Shown: piece by piece, positions 33,250 through 41,161 of the stretch | How positions within the stretch are numbered: the stretch's first letter is position 1 | Layout: the number at the start of each line of letters is the position of its first letter | Origin: Pseudomonadota bacterium | GTDB lineage: Bacteria; Pseudomonadota; Alphaproteobacteria; Rhodospirillales; Magnetospirillaceae | Direction: 5' to 3' | NCBI GenBank assembly: GCA_021781575.1 | Contig: JAJXWP010000012.1 | Location: forward strand, 1-64,000 | DNA length: 64,000 nt | The notes under the pieces: model-generated | Seen by the model: the letters and a program-made list of their open reading frames with translations, nothing else | Told to the model about the DNA's origin: nothing | Databases searched by the model: none | Made by a program: the position numbers and the translations under genes

Positions 33250-33413
33250 GGGTTGCGCCTCGGTTGCGGAAACTCTGTTGCATGGCAGCATACGGGACAG
33301 AGAACCATGCTGTACAGTCAGTCGTCCGCTGCGGATGGATTCGCCGGGGAGCAGAGCCGCCATTGAACCAAAACACCATAGAATCGCTTATATTATGAGC
33401 AGGCTTGACACAC

Positions 33414-33428
33414 GCACATCTTTTGTGC
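33414..33428. promoter_or_regulatory. NtrC-box-like inverted repeat
   Basis: GCACA-N5-TGTGC, a perfect 5-bp dyad. The NtrC consensus is GCACC-N5-GGTGC, so each half differs by one symmetrical base. It lies about 170 bases upstream of the candidate sigma-54 promoter, a normal enhancer distance. Confidence 0.45.
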
Positions 33429-33585
33429 ATTGTACAGCTACTCGATGGGCGAACAGCACTACTGATTAATTATTAGGCATTTTTTGAGGCATTTTGCCTA
33501 TTACATTGGCAGAGAGGCACTTCTCGATTTTCGACTCTCGAACATAACCCATTGGAATCGCAAGAGACCTGTCGATCGGCAGGGG

Positions 33586-33602
33586 TTGGCACGCTGTTTG
33601 AT
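33586..33602 (+). promoter_or_regulatory. Candidate sigma-54 promoter of amtB
   Basis: TTGGCACGCTGTTTGAT matches the sigma-54 consensus YTGGCACGrNNNTTGCW except at two positions (r is C, and the -12 GC reads GA). It ends 46 bases before the amtB ATG. Ammonium-transporter genes are commonly NtrC/sigma-54 controlled. Confidence 0.55.
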
Positions 33603-33648
33603 TACGGCGTTGCCGCTGTTTGCTCTAGGGTCTCTTCGCGAGGACATA

Positions 33649-34920
33649 ATGGAATCGACGAGTGCAGGGATTGACGTCCTGTTCATTCTTTTGGGCGCCG
33701 TCATGGTTCTGGCCATGCACGCCGGCTTTGCCTTTCTCGAAGTCGGCACGGTTCGCCGCAAGAACCAGGTCAATGCGCTGGTCAAGATCCTGACCGATTT
33801 TGCCGTATCGACCTGTGCCTATTTTTTCATCGGCTACGCCGTGGCCTATGGAATCGACTTCCTTGCCTCTGCGAAGGTGATCTCCGGCGCCACCGCGGGA
33901 AGTTTTGCGCCCAAGGGATACGACCTGGTGCGGTTCTTCTTCCTGGCCACTTTCGCCGCGGCCATTCCAGCCATTATTTCGGGCGGCATCGCCGAGCGGG
34001 CTAAATTCTGGCCGCAGCTTTGCGCCACCGCGGTGATCACCGCCGTCTTCTATCCCAGCTTCGAAGGCCTGGTATGGGGTACCCGCCTGGGCTTCCAGCA
34101 GTGGGTCACCAACACCTTCGGCGCCGCTTTCCATGACTTCGCCGGCTCGGTGGTGGTTCATGCATTCGGCGGCTGGACCGCGCTCGGCGCGGTTGTCTTG
34201 CTGGGCGCAAGACGGGGCCGTTATCGCAAGAACGGCAGCGTCGTAGGCATTCCCCCCTCGAACATCCCGTTCCTTGCCCTGGGCGCCTGGATCCTGTCGG
34301 TCGGCTGGTTCGGGTTCAACGTGATGAGCGCCCAGAAAATGCAGGGCATTTCCGGGCTGGTGGCGCTCAACTCGCTGTTCGCCATGGTGGGCGGCATCCT
34401 TTCTGCGCTGGCCGTCAGCCGCAACGACCCCGGCTTCATTCATAACGGTGCGCTGGCCGGCCTGGTCGCCGTTTGCGCCGGTTCCGACGTCATGCATCCG
34501 GTGGGTGCATTGGCGACCGGGGCGATCGCCGGCGCCCTGTTCGTCTGGGCATTCAATCAGTGCCAGAACAAATGGAAGATTGACGACGTGTTGGGCGTCT
34601 GGCCGTTGCACGGTTTCTGCGGAGCAATGGGCGGCATCGCTTGCGGCGTGTTCGGCCAAGAGGCGTTGGGCGGCATGGGCGGAGTGTCGCTGATGGCGCA
34701 GATTTTCGGCACCGTTCTCGGCGTGGCGGCGGCCACCGCCACCGGATTCCTGGTGTATGGGACGCTGAAGATGGTGATGGGCTTGCGCCTCGATCCGGAA
34801 CAGGAGTTCCGCGGAGCCGATCTCTCCATTCACCAGATTGGCGCCTACCCCGAGGAAGAGGTGCCCGCCTATGCCGACGATGTGGCCGCCCAGAACAACC
34901 TGGCGCGAGTCGACGCGTAA
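33649..34920 (+). CDS. amtB: Ammonium transporter AmtB
   Basis: Trimeric ammonia/ammonium channel of the inner membrane. 423 aa from the ATG at 33649, which has GAGGA just upstream; the frame extends further upstream but the added residues are not Amt-like. Eleven membrane helices. The twin pore histidines are visible in FAGSVVVHAFGG and WPLHGFCGAMGG, and HDF at the first of these is typical. No glnK accompanies it here, which is unusual since glnK-amtB pairs are common. Followed by a clear hairpin at 34941-34968. Confidence 0.94.
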   Translation: MESTSAGIDVLFILLGAVMVLAMHAGFAFLEVGTVRRKNQVNALVKILTDFAVSTCAYFFIGYAVAYGIDFLASAKVISGATAGSFAPKGYDLVRFFFLATFAAAIPAIISGGIAERAKFWPQLCATAVITAVFYPSFEGLVWGTRLGFQQWVTNTFGAAFHDFAGSVVVHAFGGWTALGAVVLLGARRGRYRKNGSVVGIPPSNIPFLALGAWILSVGWFGFNVMSAQKMQGISGLVALNSLFAMVGGILSALAVSRNDPGFIHNGALAGLVAVCAGSDVMHPVGALATGAIAGALFVWAFNQCQNKWKIDDVLGVWPLHGFCGAMGGIACGVFGQEALGGMGGVSLMAQIFGTVLGVAAATATGFLVYGTLKMVMGLRLDPEQEFRGADLSIHQIGAYPEEEVPAYADDVAAQNNLARVDA

Positions 34921-34940
34921 AGCGCAAGTTCCGGCCGAAC

Positions 34941-34968
34941 GAGGCGCCGATCCACCGATTGGCGCCTC
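34941..34968 (+). terminator. Hairpin after amtB
   Basis: GAGGCGCC (34941-34948) and GGCGCCTC (34961-34968) form a perfect 8-bp stem 20 bases after the amtB stop, followed by only TT. Probable transcription terminator. Confidence 0.55.
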
Positions 34969-35045
34969 TTGCCCAAAAGCAAGGACGGATCGCAGCCCTT
35001 GCGGCATGGTATGGCGAAATCAAGCCCCAGCGGAGACGCTGCACC

Positions 35046-35342
35046 ATGCGCGAACAAGCCATCGAAGCCTTGAAGGACGTCCTCGACCCGGAAATCGGCG
35101 TCAATATTGTCGATCTCGGCCTGGTCGAACGCCTGGATGCCGATGAAAAAGGCATCATGATCGACCTCATCATGACGTCGCCTGCCTGCCCACAAGGCGA
35201 CTACCTGGCCGAGCAATGCACCCAGGTATTGGCGCACAGCTTCGGCGCCGATATTCCGGTCAGCGTCCATGTCCTGACCTTCCCGCTGTGGGACCCCGAG
35301 CGGATGAGCGAGGACGCCCGCCGCCGACTGGGCTGGATGTGA
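35046..35342 (+). CDS. MIP18/DUF59-family protein (PaaD-SufT type)
   Basis: 98 aa. The fold carries the family signature VLDPEIGVNIVDLGLVERL near the N terminus and MTSPACPQGDYL with the single conserved Cys; DUF59 proteins act in Fe-S cluster maturation or delivery. The ending FPLWDPERMSEDARRRLGW is the usual C-terminal motif (compare WEPPWSMERMSTDAKLAL in the sufT gene at 59732-60106). Start ATG follows GGAGA. Its stop overlaps the start of a membrane protein gene (TGATG), so the two are coupled, and the context is not the suf operon. Confidence 0.85.
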   Translation: MREQAIEALKDVLDPEIGVNIVDLGLVERLDADEKGIMIDLIMTSPACPQGDYLAEQCTQVLAHSFGADIPVSVHVLTFPLWDPERMSEDARRRLGWM

Positions 35343-36436
35343 TGGGCGCCGGCGCCCGCCGCGCCCCGGTGTTCGCCTTGGCGGCGATCGGGCTGCTGGG
35401 CGGACTGGCGGCCGGATTGACGCGTCTGGGCTGGGATCTTCCCGCATCCTCGTTGGTGCCGGTGCACGGCCCGCTGATGGTCTGCGGCTTCTTCGGCACC
35501 GTCATCGGGCTGGAGCGCGCCGTCGCCATCAGCCGCCCGTGGGCCTTCGGGGCACCGCTGCTGACCGGTCTCGGTGCCGTGGCTCTGCTCGCCGGCCAGC
35601 CGTTTGCGGCGGCCCTGGCCATGCTGGGCGGCGCGATGATCTTCCTTGCGGTCGCGATAGTGGTGGTGCACCGGCATGCGGCTCTTTATACCGTAACCCT
35701 CGGGCTCGGAGCCGTCGCCTGGGTCGCCGGCATTGCCATTTGGCTGGACAGCGGCGAAGTAGCCCCGGCCGTCGCCGCCTGGGCCTGCTACCTGGTGCTG
35801 ACCATCGCCGGAGAGCGACTGGAATTGTCGCGCTTCCTGCCGCCCAGCCGGTGGAAGACCCCGGGGGCCGTCCTTGCCTTCTCGGCAACGCTGATCGGCG
35901 CCGGCCTGCTGTCGGGCGGCAGCCGGTTCGCCGCCGCCCTCTTCGGCTTCGGATTGCTCGCCTTGGCCGGCTGGATGTTCCGCCATGACGTGGCGCGCCG
36001 CGCCATCCGACAGACCGGCCTCAGCCGGTATATGGCGGCCTGCCTGCTGTCCGGCTACGCCTGGCTGACCGTCGCCGGACTGGTCTGCCTGCTGCTCGGC
36101 CTGCCGGCCGGAGGACCGGTCTACGACGCCGCCCTGCACAGCATGTTTGTCGGCTTCGTCTTCGCCATGGTGTTCGGCCACGCGCCGGTCATCTTGCCTT
36201 CGGTGTTGCGGGTGAAACTCCCCTTCCACCGCGCGTTCTATCTGCCCCTCCTCCTGCTGCACGGCTCATTGGCGCTGCGGGTCACCGGGGACTTGAGCGG
36301 CCTCGACCAGTTGCGCCTTTGGGGCGGACTGCTGAACGCCGTGGTGATCGTCGGTTTCCTGCTGATGACGGCGGTGACGGTTGCGATCGGCCGGGCAAGT
36401 GCGACGGCGGGCGCTCCGGCCAGCCATGCGAGATAG
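35342..36436 (+). CDS. Polytopic membrane protein, NnrS-like
   Basis: 364 aa with about ten to twelve hydrophobic helices. Short motifs such as HGPLMVCGFFGTVIGLERA near the start and HSMFVGFVFAMVFGHAPVILP with several His residues near the C-terminal third resemble the NnrS family (haem/copper-containing membrane proteins linked to nitric-oxide stress), but overall similarity cannot be judged by eye. Translationally coupled to the MIP18-family gene before it. That pairing suggests a membrane metalloprotein that needs Fe-S or metal maturation (inference). Confidence 0.6.
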   Translation: MGAGARRAPVFALAAIGLLGGLAAGLTRLGWDLPASSLVPVHGPLMVCGFFGTVIGLERAVAISRPWAFGAPLLTGLGAVALLAGQPFAAALAMLGGAMIFLAVAIVVVHRHAALYTVTLGLGAVAWVAGIAIWLDSGEVAPAVAAWACYLVLTIAGERLELSRFLPPSRWKTPGAVLAFSATLIGAGLLSGGSRFAAALFGFGLLALAGWMFRHDVARRAIRQTGLSRYMAACLLSGYAWLTVAGLVCLLLGLPAGGPVYDAALHSMFVGFVFAMVFGHAPVILPSVLRVKLPFHRAFYLPLLLLHGSLALRVTGDLSGLDQLRLWGGLLNAVVIVGFLLMTAVTVAIGRASATAGAPASHAR

Positions 36437-36681
36437 ACTCTTGTCGCCTTATTTTCGCCTTTTGAGGACGCCATCTTGCAAGCGGATCGACGCTGCATTG
36501 GTGGCCGTGCATGAGGTCAGCTCACAAGTTCGCCCGTTCGCCCATTTCTCAGCCCGGCCGGGACTCCGCCTGCGCAGACCGCGAGACCTGGGCCATATGG
36601 CGCAGCATCCTCGAGGCTCAATCCTGGCGAAGCACGCCACATGGCCCGCGCCCCCCGGAAAGTGGAGCCCTGACCGAGGCG

Positions 36682-37497
36682 ATGATCGGCGCATTCGCCG
36701 TAACCATGCGCGCCCTCGGCCTTGAGAGCCGAGGACGCCGCAACGCCCTCGAAGTGCGACGGGTCGAGCTGGAATTGGCCTGCCCGGGCTTGCCGGCCGA
36801 ATTCGATGGCTTCCGCATTCTCCACATCAGCGATCCACATTTTGATTTGTGCGATGGCATCGCAGAGGCCATCGGCCAAGCGGCAGCAGACAGCCCGGCT
36901 GACATCTGCGTGTTGACCGGCGATTACCGGGCAGCCTGCCATGGGCCCCATCACGAGGCAATCGCCGCGCTCGGCAGGCTGGTGCCCCGCATTTCGGCGC
37001 CAGCGGGGGTCTGGGCCGTCCTCGGCAATCATGACAGCATCAGCATGGTCCAGCCGATGGAACGCCTGGGCATAGGCCTGCTGATCAACGAAGCGGCGTA
37101 TCTGTACCGCGGCGCGGCCCGCCTTCGGCTGGTCGGGCTCGACGATGTGCACCGCTTCCACACCCATTTGGCCGATGACGCATTGGCCGAGCACGCTCCG
37201 GCAGAGAGCGACGGCTTCGGCATCGCCCTCGTCCACTCTCCGGACATGGCCGTCGCCGCCTCTGGCCTGGGGTATGGCCTGTACTTGTGCGGACACACCC
37301 ACGGTGGCCAGATATGCCTGCCGGGCGGCCGACCGATCGTCACCCATTGCGACAGCCCCCGCCGCTTGGCCCGCGGCCTTTGGCGCGTGGGCGGAATGCA
37401 AGGGTACACCAGTAGCGGCGCAGGCGCATCGGGTGTGCCGCTTCGGTATTTCAGCCGCAGCGAAATCACCCTGCTGACGCTGAGGATTCCAAAATGA
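36682..37497 (+). CDS. Calcineurin-like metallophosphoesterase (YaeI type)
   Basis: Binuclear-metal phosphoesterase of the YaeI/YkuE group; related enzymes hydrolyse phosphodiesters or lipid pyrophosphates at the membrane. All five metal-binding blocks are visible: ILHISDPHFD, LTGDY, LGNHDS, a His in ALVHSPD, and CGHTHGGQ. The ATG at 36682 gives 271 aa, about the family length; the frame is open from 36511, but the extra 57 residues look non-coding. Neither start has an ideal ribosome site (GAGG is two bases from 36682). Substrate unknown. Confidence 0.85.
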   Translation: MIGAFAVTMRALGLESRGRRNALEVRRVELELACPGLPAEFDGFRILHISDPHFDLCDGIAEAIGQAAADSPADICVLTGDYRAACHGPHHEAIAALGRLVPRISAPAGVWAVLGNHDSISMVQPMERLGIGLLINEAAYLYRGAARLRLVGLDDVHRFHTHLADDALAEHAPAESDGFGIALVHSPDMAVAASGLGYGLYLCGHTHGGQICLPGGRPIVTHCDSPRRLARGLWRVGGMQGYTSSGAGASGVPLRYFSRSEITLLTLRIPK

Positions 37498-37570
37498 TTG
37501 AATTGTGGCGTGTGGACCGCGAGGCCGCTTTGAGGTAACTACCTCGACAATAACCGTTCGAGGAATGTCC

Positions 37571-38053
37571 ATGACCCTTTGCCCATGCGGCAGCAATCGC
37601 AGCCTCGAAGAATGCTGCGGCCCCCTTCTGGCCGGCGCGCCGGCCTCGACCCCCGAGGCCCTCATGCGCTCGCGCTACAGCGCCTACGCCCTATGCAATA
37701 TCGATCATCTGGAGCGCAGTCTGGCTCCGGAATCACGCTCAGACCATGACCGGAAGGCGGCCGAAGAATGGTCACGCTCGGCCGAATGGCTGGGACTGTC
37801 GATCCTTTCGAGCGAGGGCGGGAAGGCCGGTGACGAAACTGGAATGGTCGAGTTCCTCGCCCGGTTCCGGCACGGCGGCCTAGAACAAAGCCATCATGAA
37901 ACAAGCCGCTTCCGCCGGCATGAAGGCGGATGGGTGTATGTGGACGGCAAGGTTCACAACAAGCCGACGGTGCGCAGCTCGCCGAAGGTCGGCAGGAATG
38001 ATCCCTGTCCTTGCGGCAGCGGGCGGAAATATAAGCAGTGCTGCGGCCGCTGA
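37571..38053 (+). CDS. YchJ-family protein with two SEC-C zinc motifs
   Basis: 160 aa. A SEC-C motif ([14 protein letters not shown]) opens the protein and a second ([17 protein letters not shown]) closes it, with the YchJ NTF2-like domain ([22 protein letters not shown] ... WVYVDGKVH) between. The SEC-C zinc knuckle is shared with SecA; the function of YchJ is not established. ATG at 37571 is placed six bases after GAGGA; an ATG two codons earlier sits too close to it. Confidence 0.9.
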   Translation: MTLCPCGSNRSLEECCGPLLAGAPASTPEALMRSRYSAYALCNIDHLERSLAPESRSDHDRKAAEEWSRSAEWLGLSILSSEGGKAGDETGMVEFLARFRHGGLEQSHHETSRFRRHEGGWVYVDGKVHNKPTVRSSPKVGRNDPCPCGSGRKYKQCCGR

Positions 38054-38160
38054 CCGAAGTCCGACCCAGGCCGTAAACGGAATATTGAGAAAACATCATT
38101 AACCATTGGATGATCGTTCAGCCATTCCCACATGGATTCCATTGCCCGATTGGATATCGC

Positions 38161-39072
38161 ATGACCCCTAAAGGCGACGGCCCCTTTCCCACCGCACGTG
38201 ACGACGCCGAGTTGGCGGAGCGAGTGGAGCTTTATCCGCAAACCCAGTCCCCGGCCTACCGGCTGGCTTTCAAGGATATCGATTTCCTGCTGCGCGAGGA
38301 TCTCCGCCCGGTTCGGCTGCAGCTGGAGTTGCTCAAGCCGGAGGTGTTGCTGAAGGAACAGGGAATCCGTTCCACCGTCGCGGTGTTCGGCAGCGCCCGC
38401 ATCACCGATCGCCAATGCGCCGAACAGCAGCTGGCCGATGCCGAGGCGGCGGCACGAGCCAATCCCGGAGATGCGCGGCTGGCACGTGACGTCGGTATCG
38501 CCCGGCGGATGCTGGCCAACACCAGATACTACGAGGAAGCCCGGCGGCTGGCCCAGATCGTCTCCTCGACCTGCGCCGACCGCGACCAATGCGACTTCGT
38601 GGTGCTGACCGGCGGGGGGCCAGGCATCATGGAAGCGGCCAACCGCGGCGCCGATGATGTCGGCGCCAAATCGGTCGGCCTGAATATCGTCCTTCCGATG
38701 GAACAGGCGCCCAATCCCTATGTCACGCCCGAGCTGTCGCTCCGCTTCCACTACTTCGCCCTGCGCAAGATGCATTTCCTCAACCGCGCCAAAGCACTGG
38801 TCATCTTCCCCGGCGGGTACGGAACGCTGGATGAAATGTTTGAAGCAGCGACGCTGGTACAGACCGGAAAGATCGAGCGCATCCCCTTCCTGCTGTTCGG
38901 CAAGGAATACTGGGAACGGGTGATCAACTTCGACACCATGGTCAGCGAAGGCATGATTACCGCTGCCGACAAGGATATTTTCCAGTTCGTCGAGACCGCC
39001 GAAGAGGCTTGGCACCACATCGCCGCATTCTGGGGCATCACCAACCACACGCAAAATTCCGCGGTGGAATAG
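38161..39072 (+). CDS. LOG-family protein (Rossmann-like nucleotide phosphoribohydrolase type)
   Basis: 303 aa. Carries the LOG signature: GSARITDRQ, LTGGGPGIMEAANRGA and FPGGYGTLDEMFE (PGGxGTxxE). Members of this fold release nucleobases from nucleoside 5-prime-monophosphates (including cytokinin activation); they were once misannotated as lysine decarboxylase. The N-terminal extension of about 60 residues before the Rossmann fold is the long form found in proteobacteria. An in-frame start at 38110 is also possible. Substrate not predictable. Confidence 0.88.
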   Translation: MTPKGDGPFPTARDDAELAERVELYPQTQSPAYRLAFKDIDFLLREDLRPVRLQLELLKPEVLLKEQGIRSTVAVFGSARITDRQCAEQQLADAEAAARANPGDARLARDVGIARRMLANTRYYEEARRLAQIVSSTCADRDQCDFVVLTGGGPGIMEAANRGADDVGAKSVGLNIVLPMEQAPNPYVTPELSLRFHYFALRKMHFLNRAKALVIFPGGYGTLDEMFEAATLVQTGKIERIPFLLFGKEYWERVINFDTMVSEGMITAADKDIFQFVETAEEAWHHIAAFWGITNHTQNSAVE

Positions 39073-39174
39073 GCAGGAAACCAATGCGGACTTGCCGCGA
39101 AAGCCGCGGGATGTTGGAATGGCTCCAGTGATCCGCCCCGGATACTGAGCCCCAGGCGCCGCAATCAGGCAGCC

Positions 39175-39233
39175 CACCACCGAATTGAATTCGTGGTGAG
39201 CATCTGACGGAAGGTGCGGGCGCCGTCCGTCAG
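39175..39233. repeat. Two consecutive inverted repeats before a small membrane-protein gene
   Basis: CACCACCGAATT/AATTCGTGGTG (39175-39198, one bulged C) and CTGACGGA/TCCGTCAG (39204-39211 with 39226-39233, perfect). A run of seven T (39247-39253) follows the second after 13 bases. This may be the terminator of the LOG gene or a leader structure of the next one. Confidence 0.45.
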
Positions 39234-39267
39234 ACGCTCACCGCAGTTTTTTTCGATGAGGCCGCCC

Positions 39268-39645
39268 GTGAAATTTCTCGATTCGCCGATCGCTTTCGTG
39301 TCCGCCCTCTGCGTCGCCATCTTCGTCTTTGGCCTGGGGCTGACCTCGCCGATCTGGTTCCTGGTGGACGGCAAAGGGCCCCTGCAGGCGGTCCACGAAG
39401 GGACACCGATCGTCGTCATCACGATCATCGGCCTGATCATTACCGGTCTCATCGGCACCGCTGCCCATCGGCTACGGCGACCGATGGAATTCGAAGAGAT
39501 ACAAACCGCCGCGGCGGTGCCGGCAGACGATCACAGGAAGCATGTCATCGTGCATATCCTGGTGAGCCTTATGTTCATCGTCCCGTTCCTCACCATCGTG
39601 GTCGGCTACCTGCTGAAACGCGTCATCGATTTCTCGGCCGGTTAA
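39268..39645 (+). CDS. Small membrane protein, unknown function
   Basis: 125 aa from the GTG at 39268, with TGAGG about six bases upstream (ATG at 39256 also in frame). Three hydrophobic helices: IAFVSALCVAIFVFGLGLT, IVVITIIGLIITGLIGT and VHILVSLMFIVPFLTIVVGYLL. An acidic loop (EFEEIQTAAAVPADDH) lies between the second and third. No family recognised. Converges with the ChaC-like gene, overlapping it by 4 bases. Confidence 0.65.
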   Translation: MKFLDSPIAFVSALCVAIFVFGLGLTSPIWFLVDGKGPLQAVHEGTPIVVITIIGLIITGLIGTAAHRLRRPMEFEEIQTAAAVPADDHRKHVIVHILVSLMFIVPFLTIVVGYLLKRVIDFSAG

Positions 39646-40190
39646 ATTCCGCTGCCCTGCTCGATCTCACCGGTGAGCATTTCGACCCGGCGCAGTAATT
39701 CGTGCAACGCGGGCTCGACGAATCCCCGGTTTTCCAACTCGCGGATGGTATTGATCAGATAATCCCGATTGAGCCCGGCCTTGCCCTCCGCCTCCAAAAT
39801 GATCCGCGCGGCGGTGTCGGTTGGCAGATCGCCGGCATAATGGCTGTGGGCCATGTCGGCAACGAAGGTATAGGCCGTCACCGCTTGGCCGCCGATGTCG
39901 ACCGGCAAATGCTGCGGAATGTAGGCATAGGCGGCCAGTTCACGTTCATTCAGGTAGTCGACCACCTCGTCGCGCTTGGCGGCGGCCACCCGGAACGCTG
40001 AGCCCCGGCACAGGCCGCCGGGGGTCAGGCCGAGGACCAATCCGGGGCGCGCTGGCGTGCCGCGCCAGTACCGGCTGTAGACGCAGAACGACCGGTGGTA
40101 GCCCCGCAGCACCGCCGGGGCCGTGTCTATAAACGCGAACCCCGGCCGCCACATCAAAGAGCCGTAGCCGAAAACCCACAGGTCCTCCAT
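39642..40190 (-). CDS. ChaC-like gamma-glutamylcyclotransferase
   Basis: 182 aa. The N terminus VFGYGSLMWRPGF is the glutathione/gamma-glutamyl-binding loop of the family; ELAAYAYIP and AYTFVAD follow, with the catalytic Glu expected in the NERELAAY region. Members cleave gamma-glutamyl from glutathione as 5-oxoproline. The ATG at 40190 shares a base with the stop of the upstream enoyl-CoA hydratase (TGATG); a GTG 15 bases earlier is possible but less likely. The two genes are therefore coupled, though no pathway link is obvious. Confidence 0.87.
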   Translation of the reverse strand: MEDLWVFGYGSLMWRPGFAFIDTAPAVLRGYHRSFCVYSRYWRGTPARPGLVLGLTPGGLCRGSAFRVAAAKRDEVVDYLNERELAAYAYIPQHLPVDIGGQAVTAYTFVADMAHSHYAGDLPTDTAARIILEAEGKAGLNRDYLINTIRELENRGFVEPALHELLRRVEMLTGEIEQGSGI

Positions 40191-40978
40191 CAGCAGCCGC
40201 GCCACACTGGCGGCCGCTTGCCGATGAAGGCATCGATGCCCTCGGCCGCATCGGCGGTCAGCATATTGGTGGTCATCACCTCGCTGGCATAGGCATAGGC
40301 GTCGTCCAACCCCATTTCAGCCTGCCGATAGAACGCTTCCTTGCCGATCGCCAGGGTGCGAGGCGATTTCGCGGCGAGAAGCGCGGCCAACTCGTCCACC
40401 GCAGCGTCCAGCCGGTCGGGCGGCACGGCCCGGTTGACCAAGCCGATCCGCACCGCTTCGGCGGCGTCGATGGGGCGGCCGGTGAGCAGCATCTCCATCG
40501 CCGCCTTGCGCCCGACGTTACGGCTGAGCGCCACCATCGGGGTGGAGCAGAACAGGCCGATATTGACCCCCGGAGTGGCAAAATGCGCGGTCTCGGCGGC
40601 AATCGCCAGGTCACAGGACGCCACCAGTTGACAGCCGGCCGCCGTCGCCATCGCGTGAACCTTGGCGATCACCGGTTTGGGCAGGCGGACAATCGCCTTC
40701 ATCAGCTGCGAACATCGCGCGAAGACCTCGGCATAGGCTTCGCGCCGGGTATCGGCGCGCATTTCCTTGAGGTCGTGCCCGGCCGAAAAGACCGGGCCGT
40801 TGGCCGCCAGGACGACCACCTTGACCGCCGGGTCGCGACGCACCGCATCCAGCGCCTCGATCAAGGCGCCCATCAAACCCATGGACAGAGCATTGCGGGC
40901 CTCCGGCCGATTTAGGGCCAGGGTGGCGACGCCCTCGGCGTCCGACCGCAAAAGAACGGGAGGGGATTGTTCCGTCAT
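40190..40978 (-). CDS. Enoyl-CoA hydratase/isomerase family protein
   Basis: Crotonase-fold enzyme acting on acyl-CoA. 262 aa from the ATG at 40978 (MTEQSPPVLL, GGAG upstream). Motifs: NRPEARNALS, the oxyanion-hole segments FSAGHDLKEM and AAGCQLVASCDLAIA, and a C-terminal helix region. The catalytic Glu pair of true enoyl-CoA hydratases is not evident: HFATPGVNIGLF has no Glu where hydratases have PE-x-x-x-G. The protein may therefore act as an isomerase, hydrolase or other crotonase member (for example the ECHDC3 type). Confidence 0.85.
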   Translation of the reverse strand: MTEQSPPVLLRSDAEGVATLALNRPEARNALSMGLMGALIEALDAVRRDPAVKVVVLAANGPVFSAGHDLKEMRADTRREAYAEVFARCSQLMKAIVRLPKPVIAKVHAMATAAGCQLVASCDLAIAAETAHFATPGVNIGLFCSTPMVALSRNVGRKAAMEMLLTGRPIDAAEAVRIGLVNRAVPPDRLDAAVDELAALLAAKSPRTLAIGKEAFYRQAEMGLDDAYAYASEVMTTNMLTADAAEGIDAFIGKRPPVWRGC

Positions 40979-41161
40979 GGCGTACTCCAATGGAATTTTG
41001 ATTCCGGTTAGTACTGCACCGCCAAGCCGGGCCGTCAACCATGCTTGCGGGCGCGAACAGACAGCCGACAAACAGACAGCCGATTATTGTTCCCGCCAGA
41101 AGGAGTGGCTAATCTGGCAGGCGTACCGGATGAAGCACCGGTCTCAGAGGAAACGCAGGCA

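Larger units (their letters stand above)
33250..33648. promoter_or_regulatory. Divergent serA/amtB control region
   Basis: About 400 bases with no gene. It holds a candidate sigma-54 promoter (33586-33602) and an NtrC-site-like dyad (33414-33428) for the ammonium transporter, and must also hold the serA promoter, which I could not pin down. Confidence 0.6.
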
